From NCBI GenBank assembly GCA_001648575.1, contig LQXN01000053.1, forward strand, positions 23,508 to 87,507: DNA of 64,000 bases, given 5' to 3'. Below the pieces are notes generated by a model that saw nothing but the letters and a program-made list of their open reading frames with translations, did not search any database and was not told the DNA's origin. The stretch is from Sutcliffiella horikoshii DSM 8719 (GTDB lineage: Bacteria; Bacillota; Bacilli; Bacillales; Bacillaceae_I). A program made the position numbers and the translations under genes. Below, piece after piece: positions 35,260-44,298 of this stretch (position 1 is the first letter of the stretch; every line of letters starts with the position of its first letter).

Positions 35260-37191
35260 ATGTCGGAATTAATGAAGATCACATTTCCAGACGGAGCGGT
35301 AAAGGAGTTTGAACGTGGTACGACAACAGAAGATATCGCTGCATCCATCAGTCCGGGTCTGAAAAAGAAAGCAATCGCTGGAAAACTAAACGGAGAACTC
35401 ATTGACCTGCGTTCCCCGATTAATATAGACGGAGAAATCAGCATCATCATGCAAGACTCCGACGAAGCGCTTGGAATCATGCGACACAGTACTGCCCACT
35501 TGATGGCACAAGCGATCAAACGCCTATACGGCAACGTGAAACTTGGAATCGGTCCAGTAATCGAGAACGGATTCTACTACGATATCGACATGGAGGAATC
35601 ATTGACTCCAGAAGACCTTCAAAAAATTGAAAAAGAAATGAAAAAAATCGTCAGCGAAAACCTGGATGTTGTTCGTGTGGAAGTTAGCAGAGAAGAGGCA
35701 CTGCGCCGCTACGAAGAACTAGATGATGAGCTGAAGCTTGAATTGATCCGCGAACTGCCGGAAGGAGAAACAATCTCCATCTATGAACAAGGTGAATTCT
35801 TTGACCTTTGCCGAGGAATCCATGTACCATCCACTGGGAAAATTAAAGAGTTCAAATTGTTAAGCATCGCTGGTGCATACTGGAGAGGCGACAGCAAAAA
35901 CAAAATGCTGCAACGAATTTACGGAACTGCCTTCTTCAAAAAAGCAGAGCTTGATGAGCATCTTCGTCTATTGGAAGAGGCAAAAGAGCGTGATCACCGT
36001 AAAATCGGGAAAGAGCTTGACCTTTTCTTCAACTCCCAAAAAGTTGGGCAAGGTTTACCGCTATGGCTACCAAAAGGTGCAACAATCCGCCGCGTAATCG
36101 AGCGTTATATCGTTGACAAAGAAGTGGAGCTTGGCTACGACCACGTATACACTCCAGTAATGGGTAGCGTGGAGCTTTACAAAACTTCCGGTCACTGGGA
36201 TCACTATCAGGACGGCATGTTCCCTCCAATGGAAATGGATAACGAACAACTTGTTCTTCGTCCAATGAACTGTCCACACCATATGATGGTGTACAAAAAC
36301 AGCATCCATAGTTACCGTCAGCTTCCAGTTCGTATTGCTGAACTTGGAACAATGCACCGCTATGAAATGTCCGGAGCACTAGCAGGACTACAGCGTGTAC
36401 GTGGCATGACTCTGAACGATGCACACATCTTCGTTCGACCTGACCAAATCAAGGATGAGTTGAAACGTGTAGTGAACCTTGTTCTTGAAGTATATAAAGA
36501 TTTCGGCCTGGATGACTATTCCTTCCGTCTATCCTACCGTGACCCTGAAAATAAAGAGAAGTATTTCGATGACGATGCAATGTGGGAAAAAGCACAAGGC
36601 ATGCTGAAGGAAGCAATGGATGAGCTTGGTCTTGATTATTTCGAAGCAGTCGACGAAGCGGCTTTCTATGGTCCTAAGCTGGACGTTCAAGTACGTACTG
36701 CCCTTGGAAAAGAGGAGACTCTATCCACTGTACAGCTTGACTTCTTATTGCCAGAGAAATTCGACCTGACTTATGTTGGGGAAGACGGCAAGCAACACCG
36801 TCCGGTCGTGATACACCGCGGTGTCGTCTCTACAATGGAACGCTTTGTTGCATTCCTGATCGAAGAGTACAAAGGTGCTTTCCCTACTTGGTTGGCGCCA
36901 GTACAAGTGCAAGTGATCCCTGTATCACCTGACGCGCATTTTGATTATGCAAAAGAAGTGCAAGACCTTCTGAAATCAAAAGGCATCCGTGTAGAAATGG
37001 ACGAAAGAAACGAAAAAATCGGCTACAAAATCCGTGAAGCACAAATGCAGAAGATTCCATACATGCTAGTGCTTGGCGACAATGAAATCCAAGAACGTGC
37101 AGTAAACGTCCGTAAATACGGCGAACAAAAATCAGAAACAATTTCACTGGAGAAATTTGTGGATGACATAGTGAAAGAAGCGAAGAGATAA
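35260..37191 (+). CDS. thrS: threonyl-tRNA synthetase
   Basis: ThrS, 643 residues, charges tRNA-Thr. Domains in order are TGS (1-63, [13 protein letters not shown]), the editing domain (about 64-240, with [15 protein letters not shown] and the zinc-type CRGIHVPST), the class II catalytic core (about 265-540, with the zinc ligand region [10 protein letters not shown] and [18 protein letters not shown]), and the anticodon-binding domain. ATG 35260 (MSELMKITF) has AAGAGGTGA upstream; the longer open frame runs back into the repeat and is not real coding sequence. Controlled by the T-box upstream. Confidence 0.98.
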   Translation: MSELMKITFPDGAVKEFERGTTTEDIAASISPGLKKKAIAGKLNGELIDLRSPINIDGEISIIMQDSDEALGIMRHSTAHLMAQAIKRLYGNVKLGIGPVIENGFYYDIDMEESLTPEDLQKIEKEMKKIVSENLDVVRVEVSREEALRRYEELDDELKLELIRELPEGETISIYEQGEFFDLCRGIHVPSTGKIKEFKLLSIAGAYWRGDSKNKMLQRIYGTAFFKKAELDEHLRLLEEAKERDHRKIGKELDLFFNSQKVGQGLPLWLPKGATIRRVIERYIVDKEVELGYDHVYTPVMGSVELYKTSGHWDHYQDGMFPPMEMDNEQLVLRPMNCPHHMMVYKNSIHSYRQLPVRIAELGTMHRYEMSGALAGLQRVRGMTLNDAHIFVRPDQIKDELKRVVNLVLEVYKDFGLDDYSFRLSYRDPENKEKYFDDDAMWEKAQGMLKEAMDELGLDYFEAVDEAAFYGPKLDVQVRTALGKEETLSTVQLDFLLPEKFDLTYVGEDGKQHRPVVIHRGVVSTMERFVAFLIEEYKGAFPTWLAPVQVQVIPVSPDAHFDYAKEVQDLLKSKGIRVEMDERNEKIGYKIREAQMQKIPYMLVLGDNEIQERAVNVRKYGEQKSETISLEKFVDDIVKEAKR

Positions 37192-37202
37192 GCTTTTTAG
37201 AT

Positions 37203-37243
37203 AGGGGAGTGCCTTGGCTGAGGATGCCACGGCATTCCCTTTA
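37203..37243 (+). terminator. terminator after thrS
   Basis: GGGAGTGCC pairs with GGCATTCCC around a 17-base loop with further pairing, followed by TTTATTTC. Confidence 0.8.
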
Positions 37244-37337
37244 TTTCATTGTTTGTCTAAAAACAGTGTAGTTAGTCGTTTGGCTTGTATTCCAGCTAGT
37301 TTGGACAGAAGTGCGTCACTTTCGCTCGTATTTTTAA

Positions 37338-37362
37338 GGTTTGGACAGTATTTCCCTCCAAA
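37338..37362 (+). repeat. hairpin and short GGACAGTA-type repeats, thrS-infC gap
   Basis: GGTTTGG and CCAAACC pair around GACAGTATTTCCCT-type sequence. Near variants of TTGGACAGWA recur at about 37300, 37342 and 37368, with a related CGACAGTAA at about 37391. Meaning unknown. Confidence 0.4.
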
Positions 37363-37428
37363 CCGAAACGGACAGTAAATGAGTGTTTTTCGACAGTAAG
37401 TTAAATCATTGAAATGTTTTTACAAATT

Positions 37429-37560
37429 CCCCCTGTCGACTGAAGTGCAGGGTGGTCGACTCCTGCGGGAGATTAACGGTTGGTTGAGACCCCGCAACGA
37501 AGTGAGGAGGCTCAAGCACCGTCCCGCGGAAAGCGACCACCCGGAACGGAAGGAGGCAGG
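37429..37560 (+). repeat. palindromic repeat, copy 10 (thrS-infC gap)
   Basis: A variant with arms GGGTGGTCGACTCC and GCGACCACCCGGAACGG, which pair with each other. Core landmarks CTGCGGGAG, GAGACCCCGCAACG, GAGGAGGCTC and CCGCGGAAAGCG are present. Confidence 0.75.
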
Positions 37561-37665
37561 AGGTTAACGCAACAACCCTATCTTTTCACACTTAAGAAAA
37601 AAACTATTGCACAAACGCAATTTATCTGATATCATTTAAAACGTTGTTTCATTTGATACGAATTC

Positions 37666-37695
37666 TTGACAATCAATCATCATTAATGATATATT
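37666..37695 (+). promoter_or_regulatory. infC-rpmI-rplT promoter
   Basis: A perfect TTGACA (37666), an 18-base spacer and TATATT, inside a very AT-rich stretch. Confidence 0.75.
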
Positions 37696-37704
37696 ATACA
37701 AGGT

Positions 37705-37857
37705 CAAATTGAATACTTGTTTGAGGACAAGAAGAAGCACCCGCTTCTCACCTGATTGACGCAGTTCATGCAGTTGGCAGGTTTTACGAGAAAGATTTTA
37801 TCTTTTACTTATGTAATCGTAAAGTGTGGGTGTACATGTACATCCGCACTTTTTTGT
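37705..37857 (+). promoter_or_regulatory. L20-type leader of the infC operon
   Basis: A structured leader between promoter and infC. It ends in a strong terminator (AAAGTG...GTGTACAT paired with ATGTACATCCGCACTTT, then a T run). Position and layout match the Firmicute L20 leader, where ribosomal protein L20 promotes termination when in excess. I identify it by context; the binding site was not modelled. Confidence 0.75.
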
Positions 37858-37922
37858 TTGTACAAAGTGCAGTAAATTGTTCGTCAAACGGTGTTCGGAA
37901 TAAACCTTGGAGGTGGCTAATT

Positions 37923-38438
37923 ATTAGCAAGGATATGATGGTAAACGATGGCATTCGTGCTCGTGAAGTTCGTCTAATCGGTCAAAATGGAGATCAGCTT
38001 GGAATTAAGTCAAAAGTGGAAGCGCTGGAAATTGCAGCTCGTGCAAACCTTGACTTAGTAATGGTTGCGCCTAATGCGAAACCTCCTGTATGCCGAATTA
38101 TGGACTACGGAAAATTCCGTTTCGAGCAACAGAAGAAAGATAAAGAAGCGCGTAAAAACCAAAAAGTAATCAGCTTAAAGGAAGTTCGTTTAAGCCCTTC
38201 AATTGATGAACATGACTTCAACACGAAGCTTCGCAATGCAATCAAATTCCTTGAAAAAGGAGACAAAGTAAAAGCATCGATCCGATTCAAAGGACGTGCG
38301 ATTACGCATAAAGAGATTGGTCAGCGAGTGCTGGACCGTTTCTCTGCTGCATGTGCAGAAGTATCAACAGTTGAGTCCCATCCAAAAATGGATGGTCGTA
38401 GCATGTTCTTAATTTTAGCACCTAAAAACGAAAAGTAA
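37923..38438 (+). CDS. infC: translation initiation factor IF-3
   Basis: IF-3, 171 residues, keeps ribosomal subunits apart and checks the start codon. The start is the rare ATT at 37923 (read as Met-Ile/Ser-Lys-Asp), with GGAGGTGG seven bases before; non-AUG starts are a hallmark of infC and allow autoregulation. The N-terminal domain has [17 protein letters not shown], the linker is lysine-rich ([15 protein letters not shown]), and the C-terminal domain contains [20 protein letters not shown]. An adjacent ATT at 37920 is an alternative. Confidence 0.97.
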   Translation: MSKDMMVNDGIRAREVRLIGQNGDQLGIKSKVEALEIAARANLDLVMVAPNAKPPVCRIMDYGKFRFEQQKKDKEARKNQKVISLKEVRLSPSIDEHDFNTKLRNAIKFLEKGDKVKASIRFKGRAITHKEIGQRVLDRFSAACAEVSTVESHPKMDGRSMFLILAPKNEK

Positions 38439-38459
38439 TTCATATGAGGAGGAACTCCA

Positions 38460-38660
38460 ATGCCTAAAATGAAAACTCATCGCGGATCAGCGAAAAGATT
38501 CAAAAAAACTGGATCTGGTAGCTTAAAGCGTTCTCACGCATACACAAGTCACTTGTTCGCTAACAAGTCTCAAAAGCAAAAGCGTAAATTGCGTAAGTCA
38601 GCTATGGTCAGCAAAGGTGATTTCAAACGCATCCGTCACATGTTAGACAACTTAAGATAA
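38460..38660 (+). CDS. rpmI: ribosomal protein bL35
   Basis: A 66-residue, strongly basic large-subunit protein. The family signature [20 protein letters not shown] is complete. AGGAGGA precedes the ATG. Between infC and rplT, the universal order in Firmicutes. Confidence 0.98.
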   Translation: MPKMKTHRGSAKRFKKTGSGSLKRSHAYTSHLFANKSQKQKRKLRKSAMVSKGDFKRIRHMLDNLR

Positions 38661-38687
38661 TATTTTTTAAAATAGGAGGTATTCATA

Positions 38688-39047
38688 ATGCCAAGAGTTA
38701 AAGGCGGTACAGTAACACGCCAACGTCGTAAAAAAGTCATTAAATTAGCCAAAGGTTATTACGGTTCTAAACACACTTTATATAAAGTAGCTAACCAACA
38801 AGTAATGAAATCCCTAATGTACGCTTATCGCGATCGTCGCCAAAAGAAACGCGACTTCCGTAAGCTTTGGATCGCTCGTATCAACGCAGCGGCTCGCATG
38901 AACGGTCTTTCTTACAGCCGTCTAATGCACGGTTTGAAAGTAGCTGGAATCGAAGTAAACCGCAAAATGTTAGCTGAGCTAGCAGTTAGCGACGAAAAAG
39001 CATTTGCTGAATTGGCATCTGCTGCGAAAAACAGCTTAAATAAATAA
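38688..39047 (+). CDS. rplT: ribosomal protein bL20
   Basis: A 119-residue large-subunit assembly protein. The basic N-terminal extension ([27 protein letters not shown]) and [20 protein letters not shown] are typical. L20 is also the likely repressor of this operon through the leader upstream of infC. AGGAGG precedes the ATG. Confidence 0.98.
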   Translation: MPRVKGGTVTRQRRKKVIKLAKGYYGSKHTLYKVANQQVMKSLMYAYRDRRQKKRDFRKLWIARINAAARMNGLSYSRLMHGLKVAGIEVNRKMLAELAVSDEKAFAELASAAKNSLNK

Positions 39048-39055
39048 TTTCTTAA

Positions 39056-39090
39056 ACAAAAGAGGCTAACGATTTGGTAGCCTCTTTTGT
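39056..39090 (+). terminator. terminator after rplT
   Basis: AAAAGAGGCTA pairs with TAGCCTCTTTT around 11 bases, followed by GTATTTG. Confidence 0.85.
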
Positions 39091-39176
39091 ATTTGATAAA
39101 ATGAAGATATACAAACCTGTCGTCACAATGTTTATGCAAAATAAATAATGCACACATTTCTATGCTGGAGGATATG

Positions 39177-39440
39177 ATGGAAGTACTCATCGGTTATTTC
39201 ATTCTGATTAATATAGTAGGCTTCATTATAATGAAAGTGGATAAACAGAGGGCTATTGAGCATCGTTGGAGGGTACCGGAGTTGCATCTCTGGGGAATAA
39301 CACTCCTTGGTGGAGCGCTTGGGACATGGATGGGGATGAGGACATTCCGCCATAAAACCAAAAGGCCGCTTTTTCGTTTTGGACTTCCGTTTGTCACCTT
39401 TATATATATTGGTCTGATGGGGTACCTTCTGCTTGTCTGA
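39177..39440 (+). CDS. ysdA: DUF1294 membrane protein YsdA
   Basis: An 87-residue membrane protein with two to three helices. The DUF1294 pattern is visible: MKVDKQRAIEHRWRVPE, then LLGGALGTWMGMRTFRHKTKR. The start is ATG 39177, five bases after GGAGG; ATG 39174 is too close to the ribosome site. It follows rplT, as B. subtilis ysdA does. Function unknown. Confidence 0.87.
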   Translation: MEVLIGYFILINIVGFIIMKVDKQRAIEHRWRVPELHLWGITLLGGALGTWMGMRTFRHKTKRPLFRFGLPFVTFIYIGLMGYLLLV

Positions 39441-39505
39441 TATGCTATCATAAATCATTATTATTTGAATAAGCTTTTATTATTACATCTAAGGGGGCAA
39501 GCTGA

Positions 39506-40093
39506 ATGGACGAAAAATTAGACGTGCTTTTTGTCGTCATTGAAAGTCACTGGTGGCTCGCTTCTCTTGGGTTTATTCTTTTTCATATTTTAAGACAAGT
39601 CTTATTCATTCCGGTTGTCATCATCTGTATTGCAGGTGGGGCTTTATTCGGAGGACTTGTAGGAAGCATCTATTCGATAGTGGGACTGACATTATCGAGT
39701 CTGTTTTTTTATTTCCTTTATCAACAGTTTCCCGGTATCTTTGGAAAGGTTTTAAAAATGAAAGAAAGACTGTTCGGCAACCGTGCCAATTTCACAGTTG
39801 GCCAAGTAACTATTATGCGCCTCATTCCGTTCATTCACTTTCACCTGCTATCCCTCTGTCTGATCGAAGCGACGAAAAGCTTCCCAAAATATGCGAAAGC
39901 ATCTCTTCTAAGCAATATTCCCCTCGCCATCATATATACAGTCTTTGGACAATTTATCACGGACTTCTCCCCTACCGCCATGTTAGCTGTGTTGATCGGT
40001 CTCCTCCTCCTCATGTTGATCATGAGGCAGAAAGTGGTCGTCATGAAATGGGAACAGTTCTTTCATAAGGAAAAGCAATATAAAAGAGGTTAA
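39506..40093 (+). CDS. TVP38/TMEM64 family membrane protein
   Basis: A 195-residue protein of the VTT (DedA-like, TVP38) group with about five hydrophobic segments. Two family-type segments are visible: IAGGALFGGLVGSIYSIVGLTLSS and a degenerate RxxP-like VTIMRLIPFIHFHLLSLCLIEATKSFPKYAKAS. Relatives are thought to move lipids or ions across membranes; the substrate here is unknown. It is convergent with the sigma-factor gene, and the two share a bidirectional terminator. Confidence 0.8.
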   Translation: MDEKLDVLFVVIESHWWLASLGFILFHILRQVLFIPVVIICIAGGALFGGLVGSIYSIVGLTLSSLFFYFLYQQFPGIFGKVLKMKERLFGNRANFTVGQVTIMRLIPFIHFHLLSLCLIEATKSFPKYAKASLLSNIPLAIIYTVFGQFITDFSPTAMLAVLIGLLLLMLIMRQKVVVMKWEQFFHKEKQYKRG

Positions 40094-40158
40094 CGCATAA
40101 CACGAGTATATGGCATAATGTCTCTTCAATATTGAGTTTAGCTGCACAACTCTATGAA

Positions 40159-40200
40159 TAAAAGTCGATTCCTTCAGACTGCATGGAATCGACTTTTTTC
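40159..40200. terminator. bidirectional terminator between convergent genes
   Basis: AAAAGTCGATTCC pairs perfectly with GGAATCGACTTTT, with A-runs on the left and T-runs on the right, so it works for both strands. Confidence 0.9.
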
Positions 40201-40208
40201 GTGCAATT

Positions 40209-41069
40209 TTATTCACAATGAATGAGTTTATCGGGATTCCTGACAATATATATGTTCCGAATCAAATTATTTTCAATATGAATTAACCCCACTGTATGAA
40301 TGCCTTCACTTGAACGGAGAACAATAGCTGCTTGACCATTAATTTTGTTGATCTCAATAGGTGGTATACCGTCGGCAGGAGATGCTTTTCGTAATGCACC
40401 AAGCAGAAATCGAGCAACATGATCTCTTGTTTTAATTGGATTGACCGCGGCTTTAGCTTTACCTCCACCATCAGAGACCAATACTATATTTTGATCCAAC
40501 ATGGATACGATTTGGTTCATATTTCCTTGCTTTAAAGCTGCAATAAAGACATGGACAAATTCTTCAGAAGCTTTCTCAATAGCATCAAACTCCTCAGAGG
40601 TAATCCCCATCTTTGCCTTGGCACGACTGTAAAGTTTCCGGCAATTCCCTTCGTTTTTTTCAACTAGATATCCAATCTCATGATATTCAAATCCAAGTGC
40701 TTCTCGAAGAACAAATACAACTCGTTCTGTAGGGGTCAACCTTTCAAGTAACACAAGTATTGCATAAGACAATAAATCGTCGCGGACAACTGAGTCCATA
40801 GAATCATCATAAGCATTTTGCAGAGGTTCAGGTAGCCATTCCCCGAAATAATGTTCTCGTTTCTTGCGAGCTGACTTATGCAAATCATGACAACGATTCG
40901 TAACCATTTTGCATAGATAAGCTTTAGGCTCTGCCAATTTTTCAGGGGGCACATCATATATCTTCAAAAAAACGTCATGGACAACATCTTCCGCATCAGT
41001 AACGGATCCAGTCAGTTGATAGGCAAGCTTAAAAAGCAATCCCTTGTATTGCTTGTACAATTCTTGCAT
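40209..41069 (-). CDS. ECF41-type sigma factor with SnoaL-like C-terminal domain
   Basis: A 286-residue ECF sigma factor. Sigma-2 (residues about 8-70, with DAEDVVHDVFLKIY) and sigma-4 (about 105-160, with LTPTERVVFVLREALGFEYHEIGYLV) are joined by a linker holding WLPEP. Residues about 170-286 form a SnoaL-like domain with DGGGK and a terminal NPDKL. These three motifs together are the hallmarks of the ECF41 group, in which the C-terminal domain regulates the sigma factor in place of an anti-sigma protein. The divergent neighbour encodes a carboxymuconolactone-decarboxylase-like protein, the usual ECF41 target. Confidence 0.9.
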   Translation of the reverse strand: MQELYKQYKGLLFKLAYQLTGSVTDAEDVVHDVFLKIYDVPPEKLAEPKAYLCKMVTNRCHDLHKSARKKREHYFGEWLPEPLQNAYDDSMDSVVRDDLLSYAILVLLERLTPTERVVFVLREALGFEYHEIGYLVEKNEGNCRKLYSRAKAKMGITSEEFDAIEKASEEFVHVFIAALKQGNMNQIVSMLDQNIVLVSDGGGKAKAAVNPIKTRDHVARFLLGALRKASPADGIPPIEINKINGQAAIVLRSSEGIHTVGLIHIENNLIRNIYIVRNPDKLIHCE

Positions 41070-41121
41070 ACTGTCACATCCAATCTAAAAGTAGGTCCTA
41101 AAGGTCGTCGGATTACTCACT

Positions 41122-41148
41122 TGTCACAAAATGAATAGATGAGTCGTT
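41122..41148 (+). promoter_or_regulatory. ECF41-type promoter for the CMD-family gene
   Basis: TGTCACA (41122-41128), a 16-base spacer and CGTT (41145) resemble the ECF41 promoter pattern TGTCACA ... CGTC with one change. It lies about 95 bp upstream of the target gene. A second TGTCACA lies at 41072, just before the sigma-factor start codon. Confidence 0.55.
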
Positions 41149-41245
41149 ATATCTATGAGCAATAAAGATGAGGATGGCACTTAAAGAATTTTTTCAATCA
41201 TGGATGATCTTTATTGCCGATACAGAGAAAAGGAGAGGAACAAAG

Positions 41246-41725
41246 ATGACACAACGTATTGATTACATGCAACAATCACCAGATTTTTTCAAAAAAATGA
41301 TGGAACTCAGTATTACTGAGCAGGAAAGTACAGTCGAGCAGGAAATTCTCCACCTCGTTCACATCAGAGCTTCACAAATGAATGGTTGCGGGTTTTGCCT
41401 AGACATGCATATTAAACAGGCAAAGATACATGGTGAGAGTGAACTTAGACTTTACCATATACCTATTTGGCGCGAATCCACGCTTTTCAATGCACGCGAA
41501 AAAGCTTCACTGGAATGGACTGAGATTTTGACTAAGATCCCTGAACAAGGTGTACCTGATGAGATATATGACCGAGTTCGTAAGCAATTTTCAGAGAAGG
41601 AAATTTCAGATCTCACCTTTTCCATAATGACCATCAATGCTTGGAACCGCCTTAACGTCGCTTTTAAGTCGGTACCTGGTTCTGCTGACAGAGCGTTTGG
41701 ATTGACTAAGGCGGGATTAAGCTGA
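41246..41725 (+). CDS. carboxymuconolactone decarboxylase / AhpD-like protein
   Basis: A 159-residue alpha-helical protein of the CMD/AhpD family. The active-site region is LVHIRASQMNGCGFCLDMHIKQAK, with a CxxC pair (CGFC) and a downstream histidine, as in alkylhydroperoxidase-type members, so a redox role is likely. The start is ATG 41246, with AGGAGAGG upstream. It is divergent from the ECF41 sigma factor that probably controls it. Confidence 0.88.
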   Translation: MTQRIDYMQQSPDFFKKMMELSITEQESTVEQEILHLVHIRASQMNGCGFCLDMHIKQAKIHGESELRLYHIPIWRESTLFNAREKASLEWTEILTKIPEQGVPDEIYDRVRKQFSEKEISDLTFSIMTINAWNRLNVAFKSVPGSADRAFGLTKAGLS

Positions 41726-41881
41726 CAGATACTTTTACTTTTGTATACAAGTCGCTCAATATTTTATCTCTATATACTATGATATATCATTATGGTGCAT
41801 TAAAGCCGCACCTGGTTTAAATTTCACAGATTATCATTATGATCCAAAGGAAAAAAGAGGTTAATGACAGGGAATCCTGCG

Positions 41882-42274
41882 TTAACCTCTTTCTTCTTTT
41901 AAAAATTCTTTTATAGGACTTTTCCAGTCGATTAATGCATCTGGATATTGTTTTCGGACCTCTTTTTGGATAAACTCGAAATCATGTTTCTTTAGACCTT
42001 GAAGCTTTTCAGTGTTCTTTGGCCAAATAAAGATGGAAATCACCTCAAAAGCCCTGTCGGTCGTCCCTAAATACTTTTCCCCTTCAAACATAACCCCTTT
42101 GTATGTGAGAAGGAAATTCTTTCGCACATTGCTTTTTTGATCTAACATGAAGAAATTATTCTGTTCATGGGCAATTTCGAGCTTCCGCTTCGGATTCAGG
42201 AGATACTTGAATATGGAATAGATGATGAACGCAACCAGTGCAAGTAAAGCGAGACGAATGAGAATCATAAACAT
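41882..42274 (-). CDS. ysdB: sigma-W pathway protein YsdB
   Basis: A 130-residue protein with one N-terminal membrane helix (about residues 3-25) and a cytoplasmic domain containing KNFLLTYKGVMFEGEKYLGTTDRAFEV. It corresponds to B. subtilis YsdB, a sigma-W regulon member of unknown function in the same neighbourhood. A sigma-W-type promoter upstream supports this. Confidence 0.85.
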   Translation of the reverse strand: MFMILIRLALLALVAFIIYSIFKYLLNPKRKLEIAHEQNNFFMLDQKSNVRKNFLLTYKGVMFEGEKYLGTTDRAFEVISIFIWPKNTEKLQGLKKHDFEFIQKEVRKQYPDALIDWKSPIKEFLKEERG

Positions 42275-42324
42275 AGTTGTTACTCCTTCGCAAAATTAAA
42301 AGATTTATTATAAAATACCTAATA

Positions 42325-42351
42325 TACGGGTAGAGGTATGAAAAGGTTTCA
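42325..42351 (-). promoter_or_regulatory. sigma-W promoter of ysdB
   Basis: Reading leftward: TGAAAC (42351-42346), a 17-base spacer and CGTA (42328-42325, continuing TA). This is a full match to the sigma-W consensus, about 50 bp upstream of ysdB. Confidence 0.75.
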
Positions 42352-42387
42352 TTTTTTTTATAAAAAATATTAAAAAGGCGGTACTTT

Positions 42388-42876
42388 ATGAATTTACATA
42401 AGTTATATGACATGCAAAAGGAACTTGATGAAAAAATTGAAACACAGCACGGATTACTAAAAGAGAATTTAGTAGAGGAAAAGATTCTTGCCTTGCTTGT
42501 GGAGCTGGGTGAACTGGCAAATGAAACTAGATGTTTCAAGTTCTGGAGTGTAAAGCCGCCTGCTGAACAAAAGGTGATCTTGGAAGAATATGTGGACGGG
42601 GTGCACTTTATTTTGTCTCTTGGGCTGACATTCGGATATGGGGAAGAAGTTTCAAGAGGACTTGCCGAGCAAGCAGAGTCGCTTACTGGTCAATTCAATA
42701 GCGTGTATCATCTTATTTCTATATTTAAGAACGATATTTCTGAAGAAAACTATAGGGTATTAGTTGATTCCTATATGCAACTCGGCGAAATGCTTGGCTT
42801 CTCTTGGGGAGAAGTAGAGGATGCCTACCTTGCAAAAAACAAAGTAAATCATGACCGTCAAGAGCAAGGATATTAA
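42388..42876 (+). CDS. dimeric (all-alpha) dUTPase
   Basis: A 162-residue protein of the dUTPase_2 / all-alpha NTP pyrophosphatase superfamily. It hydrolyses dUTP to dUMP and keeps uracil out of DNA. The metal-binding helices are visible as [25 protein letters not shown] and [14 protein letters not shown]. Similar genes occur in phages (YosS type is different) and in many Bacillus chromosomes. The start ATG follows AAAAAGGCGG. Confidence 0.88.
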   Translation: MNLHKLYDMQKELDEKIETQHGLLKENLVEEKILALLVELGELANETRCFKFWSVKPPAEQKVILEEYVDGVHFILSLGLTFGYGEEVSRGLAEQAESLTGQFNSVYHLISIFKNDISEENYRVLVDSYMQLGEMLGFSWGEVEDAYLAKNKVNHDRQEQGY

Positions 42877-42947
42877 TCCTTTTTACATTAGTAAGAGTTT
42901 TCTGTATAATGATTGTTGGATTGAAATTATTAAGGGGGTCGAAATAC

Positions 42948-44033
42948 ATGACAAAGTTAGATGAAACTTTGACTATGCTGAAAGATTTAACAGATGCCAA
43001 GGGTATTCCGGGCAACGAAAAAGAACCACGCGACGTAATGAAAAGATACATAACGCCATTTGCTGATGAAGTATTCACAGACGGATTGGGAAGCTTGATC
43101 GCCAAGAAAATCGGTAAAGCGGACGGTCCAAAAGTAATGGTGGCCGGACACTTGGACGAAGTGGGCTTCATGATCACACATATCGATGACCGCGGATTCC
43201 TTCGCTTCCAAACAGTTGGAGGCTGGTGGTCCCAAGTAATGCTTGCTCAACGTGTGACGATCGTAACTTCTAAAGGAGTTGTAACTGGAGTGATCGGTTC
43301 CAAACCACCGCACATCCTGCCTCCAGAAGCGCGCAAAAAACCTGTAGACATCAAGGACATGTTCATCGACATCGGTGCATCCAGCCGTGAAGAAGCACAA
43401 GGATGGGGAGTACGCCCTGGTGACCAGGTTGTACCTTACTTCGAATTCACTGTAATGAACAACGAAAAAATGTTGCTTGCAAAAGCATGGGATAACCGCA
43501 TTGGCTGTGCCATTGCCATTGACGTATTGAAGCAACTGAAAGATGCGGACCATCCGAACGTAGTGTACGGAGTAGGAACTGTCCAGGAGGAAGTCGGCTT
43601 GCGCGGTGCGAAAACATCCGCCAACCTTATCCAACCTGATATCGGATTTGGCGTTGACGTAGGTATTGCCGGAGATACTCCAGGCGTTACAGAAAAAGAA
43701 GCACTAAGCAAAATGGGGAAAGGCCCACAAATCATCCTTTATGATGCATCCATGATCTCCCACAAGGGTTTACGCGATTTCGTAACAGGTGTAGCCGACG
43801 AAATGGACATCCCATATCAGTTCGACTCTGTTGCAGGAGGCGGAACAGATTCCGGTGCCATCCACCTGACAGCTCAAGGTGTACCTGCACTGTCCATCAC
43901 CATCGCAACACGCTACATCCACTCTCACGCAGCAATGTTGCATCGCGATGACTACGAAAACGCGGTGAAACTGATTGCAGAAGTGATCAAGAAGTTAGAT
44001 GCTGATACTGTAAGCAGATTGACGTTTGATTGA
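42948..44033 (+). CDS. ysdC: M42 family metallopeptidase YsdC
   Basis: A 361-residue aminopeptidase of the M42 (TET/glutamyl aminopeptidase) family. Metal ligands lie in [13 protein letters not shown] (His, Asp), [28 protein letters not shown] (catalytic Glu) and [22 protein letters not shown] 42948 has AAGGGGGT upstream. Position matches B. subtilis ysdC. It probably trims peptides in the cytoplasm. Confidence 0.95.
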   Translation: MTKLDETLTMLKDLTDAKGIPGNEKEPRDVMKRYITPFADEVFTDGLGSLIAKKIGKADGPKVMVAGHLDEVGFMITHIDDRGFLRFQTVGGWWSQVMLAQRVTIVTSKGVVTGVIGSKPPHILPPEARKKPVDIKDMFIDIGASSREEAQGWGVRPGDQVVPYFEFTVMNNEKMLLAKAWDNRIGCAIAIDVLKQLKDADHPNVVYGVGTVQEEVGLRGAKTSANLIQPDIGFGVDVGIAGDTPGVTEKEALSKMGKGPQIILYDASMISHKGLRDFVTGVADEMDIPYQFDSVAGGGTDSGAIHLTAQGVPALSITIATRYIHSHAAMLHRDDYENAVKLIAEVIKKLDADTVSRLTFD

Positions 44034-44046
44034 TAGTTAGTTTGAT

Positions 44047-44076
44047 TGGCCTGCCGCGGCGGGCCTTTCGTTTTAG
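44047..44076 (+). terminator. terminator after ysdC
   Basis: GGCCTGCC pairs with GGCGGGCC across a two-base loop core, followed by TTTCGTTTT. Confidence 0.7.
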
Positions 44077-44131
44077 ATAAGAAGTTAGGTTGTCGGCATC
44101 TTTTTTGGTATGAATTAGGAGGAAAAATACT

Positions 44132-44266
44132 TTGGCATCAACTCGGTGTGTTTTAGCACGAACTCGGGCAATTTCGGCACGAACTTGGTCCATTTCCGCA
44201 CGAACTCACTATAAAACGGCACCAACTCTGGTATATTCTCTGCACACCATTGTTATATTATGGTAA
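44132..44266 (+). CDS. possible small repetitive peptide (heptad ARTxxIS repeats)
   Basis: TTG 44132 lies nine bases after a perfect AGGAGG and opens a 44-codon frame. It translates to repeated seven-residue units such as ARTRAIS, ARTWSIS, ARTHYKT and APTLVYS, because the underlying 21-bp repeat is a multiple of three. I recall similar arginine/serine repeat peptides annotated in other Bacillus genomes, but no function. It may equally be a non-coding repeat with a chance ribosome site. Confidence 0.35.
   Translation: MASTRCVLARTRAISARTWSISARTHYKTAPTLVYSLHTIVILW
44135..44239 (+). repeat. five tandem 21-bp repeats
   Basis: Units start at 44135, 44156, 44177, 44198 and 44219. Consensus is GCACGAACTCGG followed by a variable part and ATTTCG. 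The outer units are the most diverged. Confidence 0.85.
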
Positions 44267-44298
44267 CATTAACCTAATTAAACTATTTGGAGGGAAAA

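Noticed and set aside
37824..37922. N-terminal extension of infC upstream to an ATG
   Set aside because: It begins inside the leader terminator hairpin. The conserved IF-3 start with a rare ATT codon and GGAGGTGG fits better.
44117..44240. CRISPR array
   Set aside because: The 21-bp repeats are directly adjacent, without spacers, and no cas gene is present.
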